From Sulfurivermis fontis (lineage in GTDB: Bacteria > Pseudomonadota > Gammaproteobacteria > Thiohalomonadales > Thiohalomonadaceae): a DNA stretch of 64,000 nucleotides. The translations under genes and the position numbers were made by a program. The notes below the pieces were generated by a model. That model searched no databases and was not told where the DNA came from. It saw only the letters and a program-made list of their open reading frames with translations. Shown in pieces: positions 54,566 through 64,000 of this stretch (positions within the stretch are counted from its first letter, which is position 1; the number at the start of each line of letters is the position of its first letter). The stretch is from the NCBI RefSeq assembly GCF_004001245.1, contig NZ_AP018724.1, forward strand, positions 1,604,501-1,668,500, written 5' to 3'.

Positions 54566-55427
54566 CGTTGGTTAATTCCTTCAGCATCATTCGCAAGACC
54601 GCACGCCAGTGCATGCCGGCCAACTCAAAGTCCCGTCGCGCGTCGCTGGTATCCAGTACGCTGTAAGCCGGCCGGCGCGCGGGGGTGGGATACTCCTCAC
54701 TGCGCAGCGGGCGAACGGGAATCGCCTGTTGCAACAGGCCCAACGCCTGCGCCTCTTCCTGAATCGCCACGGCAAAGTCATACCACGAGGCCACGCCCAG
54801 ATCGGCCCAGTGATAGATACCATGGAGTTGTGGCCGCTGTACCGCCGCCCACAGGGCGGCGGCCAACGTACCGGTCCAGGTGGGACTGCCGATCTGATCG
54901 GCCACCACACCCAGCTCGCTGCGCTCCCGCATCAGACGCAGCATGGTACGCACGAAGTTGTTGCCCTGCGCCGCATACAGCCAGGAAGTGCGCACGATGA
55001 GTCCCTGGCTGGCCATGGCGAAGACCGCCTCCTCCCCTGCCCGCTTGCTGGCCCCATAGACACCCAGGGGATGACAGGCGTCCAGCGGCCGGTACGGCCG
55101 CGATGCCGTGCCGTCGAACACATAGTCGGTGGAGACGTGAATCAGCCGTGCGCCGCACTGCGTCGCCGCCTGGGCCAGATGCGCCGGCCCGCGCGCGTTC
55201 ACCGCATGGGCATGTTCCGGTTCCTGCTCGGCGCGATCCACCGCAGTGTAGGCCGCCGCATTGATGATCACGGCGGGTCGAAGCGCAGCAACCTCACGCG
55301 CCACCTCGACGAGATCGCTTATATCCAGCTGCGCGGAATTACGGGCCTCCAACTGCACATGGCCAGGGACAGTAGCACACAACATGTGTCCAAGCTGTCC
55401 GCTGGCACCGCAAACCAATACCTTCAT
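54558..55427 (-). CDS. rfbD: dTDP-4-dehydrorhamnose reductase
   Basis: Last enzyme of dTDP-L-rhamnose synthesis. The 289-residue protein has LVCGASGQLGHML, INAAAYTAVDRAEQEPEHAHAVN, and STDYVFDGTASRPY with YGASKRAGEEAV. The ATG at 55427 overlaps the rfbC stop codon (ATGA). Confidence 0.96.
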   Translation of the reverse strand: MKVLVCGASGQLGHMLCATVPGHVQLEARNSAQLDISDLVEVAREVAALRPAVIINAAAYTAVDRAEQEPEHAHAVNARGPAHLAQAATQCGARLIHVSTDYVFDGTASRPYRPLDACHPLGVYGASKRAGEEAVFAMASQGLIVRTSWLYAAQGNNFVRTMLRLMRERSELGVVADQIGSPTWTGTLAAALWAAVQRPQLHGIYHWADLGVASWYDFAVAIQEEAQALGLLQQAIPVRPLRSEEYPTPARRPAYSVLDTSDARRDFELAGMHWRAVLRMMLKELTNDA

Positions 55428-55971
55428 GGATAACACTCCGCCTCACGGAATGACACACCGGCGGCATCCTTGGTCGAAACCAGGGGTGCGGCACCATCCA
55501 CCAGCGGCCAGGCGATGGCCAGCGTGGCATCATCCCAGCGCACGCAGCGTTCATGCTCCGGCGCATACAGTGCGGTGCACTTATAGACAAAGTCGGCGCT
55601 ATCGCTCAGCACATAAAAACCATGGGCAAAGCCGGGCGGCACCCACATCTGACGCTTGTTCTCCGCCGACAGTATCTCGCCCACCCACTGCCCGAAGGTC
55701 GGTGACGAGCGGCGCATGTCCACCGCCACGTCGAATACCGCGCCCTGCACCACTCGCACCAGTTTGCCCTGTGCCTGCTGAATCTGATAGTGCAGGCCGC
55801 GCAAGGTGCCCTTGACCGAACGGCTGTGATTGTCCTGCACGAAATCGGCGTCGATACCCGCCGCGCTGAACCGGGCGCGATGATAGGTTTCCATGAAAAA
55901 CCCACGCGCATCGCCGAACACCTGTGGTTCGATGACGAAGACATCCGGAATGGCTGTGGTGAGAAAGCGCA

Positions 55972-55972
<1 letters not shown>
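55424..55972 (-). CDS. rfbC: dTDP-4-dehydrorhamnose 3,5-epimerase
   Basis: The 182-residue cupin epimerase has VFGDARGFFMETYHRARF, FVQDNHSRSVKGTLRGLHYQ (catalytic His and Arg) and VPPGFAHGFYVLSD. Its start codon shares one base with the rfbA stop codon (TGATG). Confidence 0.97.
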
Positions 55973-59698
<3,726 letters not shown>

Positions 59699-59703
59699 AA
59701 CGG

Positions 59704-62700
59704 TTACACCGCCGCCAGTTCCACCGCCTCGTCCACGTCCACCGCCACCATGCGCGACACGCCCGGCTCGTGCATGGTCACGCCGGTGAGATGGGTAGCC
59801 AGCTCCATGGTCGCCTTGTTGTGGGTGATGAAGATGAACTGCACGCGCTCGGACATTTCCTTCACCATGTTGCAGAAGCGGCCGACGTTGGCCTCGTCCA
59901 GCGGCGCATCCACCTCGTCCAGCATGCAGAACGGCGAGGGATTGAGATCGAAGATGGAGAACACCAGCGCCACCGCGGTCAGCGCCTTCTCGCCGCCGGA
60001 CAGCAGATGGATGGTGCTGTTGCGTTTGCCGGGCGGCCGCGCCATGACGGTAACACCGGTATCGAGCAAGTCCTCGCCGGTCAGCTCCAGATAGGCATGC
60101 CCGCCGCCGAACAGGCGCGGGAATTTCTCCTGGAGTCCCTTGTTGACCTTGTCGAAGGTTTCCTTGAAGCGGGTACGTGTCTCGCGATCGATCTTACGGA
60201 TAGCGTTTTCCAGTGTCTCCAAGGCCTCGGTCAGATCCTTGTTCTGCGCGTCAAGATAATTCTTGCGCTCGGACTGCTGTTCGTATTCGTCGATGGCGGC
60301 GAGATTGATGGGACCGAGGCGCTGAATCTTCTGCCCCAGCTCGTCCAACTGCTGTTCCCAGCCCTGCTCGTCGGCCTGTGCGGGCATTTCCGCCAGCAGG
60401 GCATCCAGTTCGAAACCGGCCTCGGTCACCGACTCGTGCAAAGTCTGGCGCCGCACCTTCAGCTCCTGGCCGTGCATGCGCAGGCGTTCCAGGGCGGAGC
60501 GCACTTCCTGTACCTGACGCTCGGTGGCGAGACGGTCGTGCTCCAAACGGCGCAGCTCGTGATCGATGTCCTCCACCCGCTTGCGCGCCGCCGCGAGCTG
60601 CCTCTCCACCTCCATGCGGCGGTTGAGAAGGGCTGCCAACTCCTCGCCCATGGCCTGGATCGGGGCATCCCCCTCGCCCAGGGCCAGACGCAATTCCTCG
60701 CGCCGCTCCGCCAACATGGCGAGCTGGTTCGCCATGCGCTCCAGCGCCTGTTCGGTGCTGCTGCGTTCGGTGCGCATACCCTGCAGGCGCAGGGCGATGC
60801 CGTGAGCGGCCTCGCGCGCCGTGCGCGCCTGTTCGCGCGCCTGCTCCAGCGCACTGCGGCGTTCCTCGCGCTCACGCGACAATTCCTCGCGGCGGATGGC
60901 ATTTTCCTCCATCGAGGCCAGGGCCTGATGCAGACGGCTGCGCGCCTGCTCCATCTCGACCTCGGCGTCCTGCTGCTGGCGCTGCAACTCCTGCGCCTCG
61001 GCCTGCAGGCGTTCGTGGCGCTGACGGATCTGTTCCAGCCGCGCCTGCTTGCCGGACAACTGGGCCTTTTGTTCCGCGGCACGGCGGTTGGCCTCGTTCA
61101 ACTGGCGCTGCAAGGCCTCGCGTTCCTCTTCCAGCCGGCGCAGTTGCTCGCGGCCATCGAGCAGTCGCTGCTCGGCGGCCCCCACCTGCTGCTCCAGTTG
61201 CGCCAGGGCCGTGTTCAACTCGCGCAATTCCTGCTCGCGTTGCAGCACACCGGCGTGCTCGTCGGCCTCGCGTGCCACACGCAACCAACTGCTCCCCAGC
61301 CACAGGCCATCACGGGTAATCACCGATTCATGGGCGGCCAGGCGCGGCCGCAGGGCCAGGGCCTCGGCCAGATTCTCGGCGGCATATATGCCCCCGAGTA
61401 GTCCAGCCAGACTCCACGGTGCCTGCACCTTGCTCGCCAGCGTGCCGCTGGTCGCGGCACCGCTGGCCCGGGTGTCGAACAGGGTCAGGTGGCCCTGCTC
61501 CAGCCCCTGCAACACCTCGGCCAGCGGGTCGATGCCCTCGACACACACCGCCTCCAGGCTGCTGCCGAGCACGGTTTCCACCGCCCGCTCCCAACCGCGT
61601 TCCACGGACAGCCCCTGCGCCAGACGTTGGGCGCCGGCCAGGTCCTGCCGTTCCAGCCAGGCCGTGACGGCACCCTGTCGCTTGCCCAGCGCCGCCTGCT
61701 GCAGGGCCTCCAGGGAGGCATGACGGCCGCGGCGGCTGTGCAGCTCGGCGCGCAGCCGATCCAGTTCGCCGGAGGTGGCGTTGTTCTGTTCGCGCTGCGC
61801 CGCGATGCGGTTAAGGCAATCGCTCACCCGCTCCTGCAAAGCGGCGGCCTGCATCTCTTCTTCCGCCTGCTGCTCGCGCAAGACAGCCACATCTTCCTCC
61901 AGGGCGTCGGTGGACAGCATCTTCTGCTCTTCTTCCAGCCGTTGCAGGCGCTGACGCTGCTGGTTGGCCTGCTGTTCCAGATGTTGCAGGCGCGCACGCT
62001 CCACCTGGGCGGTCTGCGAGGACTCGGCGGCTTGGTGATTGAATTCGTCCCACTGCCCCTGCCAGGCGTGCATCGCCTCCTCGGCGGCGGCGAGGGCAGC
62101 GGCGGCCAGCCGTTCCTCCTGTTGCGCGCTCTCCAACGCCGGCTCCTGCTCACTCAGGGCGGCGGCCAGCTCGTCGAGCTTGCGCCGGTCCGACTCCATG
62201 TGCGCCTGCGCCTCGTTCCAGGAACGCTCCACCTGGTTCAAATCCGCCTGCTGCTGCTGGCGGCGTTCGCGCGCATGCTGGATGGACTGTTCCAAGCGGG
62301 CGATGTCGGCGCCGACGCTGTAGAAGGTGCTCTGTACGCCGTTGAAGGTATCGGTGGCCTCCACATGCTCCTCACGCAGGCGTTCGATGCCCGCCTCGGC
62401 GTTGCGCTGGCGTGCCAGCTGCGCCTCCAGGCCGGTCTCCTGCTCGCTGATCTGGCCTTCCACCAGGCGCGCCTCGCCATCCAGGGCACGCCAGCGCAGG
62501 GCCTGCAACTGGCCTTTAATCAAGCGTTCCTCCTGCTTCAGTTCCTTGTAGCGCTCGGCGGTGCGCGCCTGGCGGTTCAGGTGGGCGAGCTGCTTGTCCA
62601 GTTCCTCGCGCAGATCGTTGAGGCGATCGAGATTCTCCCGCGTGTGCTTCATGCGGTTCTCGGTTTCGCGCCGGCGCTCCTTGTACTTGGAGATGCCCGC

Positions 62701-63201
62701 CGCCTCTTCCAGGAAGATGCGCAGTTCTTCCGGCTTGGCCTCGATGAGGCGCGAGATGGTGCCCTGTTCGATGATGGCATAGCTGCGCGGCCCGAGGCCG
62801 GTGCCGAGGAAGATATCGGTGATGTCGCGGCGGCGGCAGCGGCTGCCGTTGAGGTGATAGATGGACTGGCCGTCGCGGGTCACGGTGCGACTGATGGATA
62901 TCTCGCTGTACTGAGCATACTGGCCGCCGATCTGACCGTCGCTGTTGTCGAACACCAGTTCGATGGTGGCCTGGCCCACCGGCTTGCGCGAGGTGGAGCC
63001 GTTGAAGATCACGTCCGCCATGGAGTCGCCGCGCAGGTGCTTGGCGGAGCTTTCGCCCATCACCCAGCGCACGGCGTCGATGACGTTGGACTTGCCGCAG
63101 CCGTTGGGACCGACCACGCCCACCAGGTTGCTGGGCAGGGGAATGGTGGTGGGGTCGACAAAGGACTTGAAGCCGGACAGTTTGATCTTGCTCAGGCGCA
63201 T
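59704..63201 (-). CDS. smc: Chromosome-partition protein SMC
   Basis: The 1165-residue condensin ATPase has Walker A VGPNGCGKSNVIDAVRWVMGE, the arginine/Q-loop region, a long coiled coil (about 170-500), the hinge (about 500-660), the returning coil (to about 1000), and the C-terminal head with signature HLLSGGEKALTAVALVFSI and Walker B CMLDEVDAPLDEANV. It is an SMC, not MukB, which matches the ScpA/ScpB pair near 44-46 kb. It opens the seven-gene overlapping stack that runs to rfbB. Confidence 0.98.
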   Translation of the reverse strand: MRLSKIKLSGFKSFVDPTTIPLPSNLVGVVGPNGCGKSNVIDAVRWVMGESSAKHLRGDSMADVIFNGSTSRKPVGQATIELVFDNSDGQIGGQYAQYSEISISRTVTRDGQSIYHLNGSRCRRRDITDIFLGTGLGPRSYAIIEQGTISRLIEAKPEELRIFLEEAAGISKYKERRRETENRMKHTRENLDRLNDLREELDKQLAHLNRQARTAERYKELKQEERLIKGQLQALRWRALDGEARLVEGQISEQETGLEAQLARQRNAEAGIERLREEHVEATDTFNGVQSTFYSVGADIARLEQSIQHARERRQQQQADLNQVERSWNEAQAHMESDRRKLDELAAALSEQEPALESAQQEERLAAAALAAAEEAMHAWQGQWDEFNHQAAESSQTAQVERARLQHLEQQANQQRQRLQRLEEEQKMLSTDALEEDVAVLREQQAEEEMQAAALQERVSDCLNRIAAQREQNNATSGELDRLRAELHSRRGRHASLEALQQAALGKRQGAVTAWLERQDLAGAQRLAQGLSVERGWERAVETVLGSSLEAVCVEGIDPLAEVLQGLEQGHLTLFDTRASGAATSGTLASKVQAPWSLAGLLGGIYAAENLAEALALRPRLAAHESVITRDGLWLGSSWLRVAREADEHAGVLQREQELRELNTALAQLEQQVGAAEQRLLDGREQLRRLEEEREALQRQLNEANRRAAEQKAQLSGKQARLEQIRQRHERLQAEAQELQRQQQDAEVEMEQARSRLHQALASMEENAIRREELSREREERRSALEQAREQARTAREAAHGIALRLQGMRTERSSTEQALERMANQLAMLAERREELRLALGEGDAPIQAMGEELAALLNRRMEVERQLAAARKRVEDIDHELRRLEHDRLATERQVQEVRSALERLRMHGQELKVRRQTLHESVTEAGFELDALLAEMPAQADEQGWEQQLDELGQKIQRLGPINLAAIDEYEQQSERKNYLDAQNKDLTEALETLENAIRKIDRETRTRFKETFDKVNKGLQEKFPRLFGGGHAYLELTGEDLLDTGVTVMARPPGKRNSTIHLLSGGEKALTAVALVFSIFDLNPSPFCMLDEVDAPLDEANVGRFCNMVKEMSERVQFIFITHNKATMELATHLTGVTMHEPGVSRMVAVDVDEAVELAAV

Positions 63202-63381
63202 AATTATTGGGTTTGTATCAACCTAACCGATTGAGAGGCAAGAAAAATGAGAAAACGGTAGGTGGGCGCTGGAGCCCCGTGCCTCCCTGCCGCAGGCCGA
63301 AAACAGAACGATTCGGCATGCCTTCCCGGCTGTTTTTCGCTAGAATCGCCGGCCCGCAAAGCTACCATGAAAGCCACCGTC

Positions 63382-63771
63382 ATGCCTACCCAACCGAGCA
63401 AGGACCTGGAAACCTTCGACAACCCGATGCCGGGCCGGGATTATACCATCCGCATCGAGATCCCCGAGTTCACCTGCCTGTGCCCCAAGACCGGCCAGCC
63501 CGACTTCGCCACCCTGTACCTGGACTACGTCCCGGCCCAGAAGTGCGTCGAGCTGAAGTCCCTCAAGATGTACGTCTGGTCGTTCCGCGAGGAAGGGGCC
63601 TTCCACGAGGCGGTGACCAACCGCATCCTCGACGACCTGGTGCGCGCCACCCAGCCCCGTTTCATGCGCCTGACCGGCAAGTTCAACGTGCGCGGCGGCA
63701 TCTGGACCACCGTGGTGGCGGAACACCGCGCCGCCGACTGGAACCCGCCGCAGCCGGTACACCTGCCTTAA
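63382..63771 (+). CDS. queF: NADPH-dependent 7-cyano-7-deazaguanine reductase
   Basis: Reduces preQ0 to preQ1 in queuosine synthesis. The 129-residue short (YkvM-type) enzyme has [27 protein letters not shown] (core [14 protein letters not shown], with the nucleophilic Cys), [29 protein letters not shown] (core [15 protein letters not shown]) and [12 protein letters not shown] chose the ATG at 63382 ([12 protein letters not shown]) by family pattern; an ATG five codons earlier is possible and neither has a good SD. Its stop codon overlaps the stop of the convergent gene. I saw no preQ1 riboswitch upstream. Confidence 0.94.
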   Translation: MPTQPSKDLETFDNPMPGRDYTIRIEIPEFTCLCPKTGQPDFATLYLDYVPAQKCVELKSLKMYVWSFREEGAFHEAVTNRILDDLVRATQPRFMRLTGKFNVRGGIWTTVVAEHRAADWNPPQPVHLP

Positions 63772-64000
63772 GGCCGTTCGATCGATACCACCTGGCCCAG
63801 GGCGGCACGCATGTCCGCCAGAGTCGGCAACTGCGCCGCCCCGGGCAGATCGAAACCGCCGTGGCAGGTCAGACGCATTACGCCCGGCTGCTGCGACGAG
63901 GCCAGGGTGTAGTGAAAATAGCGATTGATCTGGGACGGGCTGGTATCATCCCCCGCAAGAGTCAGCGCGGCATAGACGAAGAAGCGACGCTGCACGACAA
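63768..64000 (-). CDS. Unrecognised protein, C-terminal part (runs off the window)
   Basis: An open frame enters from beyond the window end and stops at 63768. The visible 77 residues, including [18 protein letters not shown] and [18 protein letters not shown], do not match a family I know. A GTG at 63995 could be a start but the frame stays open to the edge, so I treat it as partial. It converges on queF, sharing two bases of the stop codons. Confidence 0.6.
   Translation of the reverse strand, partial: VVQRRFFVYAALTLAGDDTSPSQINRYFHYTLASSQQPGVMRLTCHGGFDLPGAAQLPTLADMRAALGQVVSIERP

Noticed and set aside
63202-63381. preQ1 riboswitch upstream of queF
   Set aside because: I could not find a compact C-rich pseudoknot with the A-rich tail near the start codon.

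Overview
The window looks like a chromosomal segment of a GC-rich gammaproteobacterium, most likely a sulfur-oxidising member near Chromatiales/Ectothiorhodospiraceae. The reasons are the gammaproteobacterial gene neighbourhoods (ftsK-lolA-rarA-serS, yceD-rpmF-plsX-fabHDG-acpP-fabF-pabC-mltG, yciV-yciO-trpS-scpA-scpB-rluB, smc-zipA-ligA), a type I sulfide:quinone oxidoreductase, a rhodanese, siroheme synthase and a SoxW-like thioredoxin. The taxonomic placement is inference; no rRNA or tRNA gene was seen.

Layout. 1-4.5 kb: a DAHP synthase, then a sulfide/sigma-54 module made of a sigma-54 activator with a cysteine-bearing PAS domain, sqr with its own -24/-12 promoter, and an unannotated small RNA (about 1431-1529) with a textbook -24/-12 promoter, palindromic upstream sites and an intrinsic terminator. 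4.5-8 kb: mfd. 8-10.2 kb: a repeat-rich island with a long inverted repeat around one DUF4760-like membrane protein. 10.2-14.5 kb: an EnvZ/OmpR-like two-component system divergent from a small cytochrome c-like protein, then a FadL-type porin and a DUF2892 protein. 14.7-18.4 kb: slyD, an S24 peptidase-like protein, rhodanese, cysG and two small secreted amphipathic proteins. 18.4-24.8 kb: ftsK-lolA-rarA-crcB-DUF190 followed by serS. 24.9-28 kb: ald and trxB. 27-35.3 kb: the fatty-acid/phospholipid operon. 35.4-39.4 kb: two-subunit pyruvate carboxylase and a Maf pyrophosphatase. 39.5-42.8 kb: tandem-thioredoxin protein, diguanylate cyclase, nucleoside deaminase, EndoIII-like glycosylase. 42.8-49.2 kb: rluB, scpB, scpA, trpS, M50 protease, yciO and a PHP phosphoesterase, all on the minus strand. 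49.3-53.4 kb: yciB, yciI, bolA, a parvulin and a chemoreceptor. 53.5-63.2 kb: an unbroken overlapping minus-strand stack smc-zipA-ligA-rfbA-rfbC-rfbD-rfbB. 63.4 kb to the end: queF and the 3' part of an unrecognised gene.

Three nearly identical copies of a 153-154 bp mobile element (8190, 12956, 44560) are each built from five consecutive stem-loops, have imperfect terminal inverted repeats and are flanked by 4-bp target duplications (CTAA, AAAA, TTAA). One copy sits inside a longer dispersed repeat whose two sister copies preserve the empty site.

The most promising undescribed item is the sigma-54 small RNA. Its C/U-rich single-stranded stretch (CCCCTCC) is exactly complementary to the Shine-Dalgarno region of the neighbouring activator gene, suggesting a feedback circuit tied to sulfide oxidation. 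Everything was read by eye; no alignments, foldings or database searches were run.
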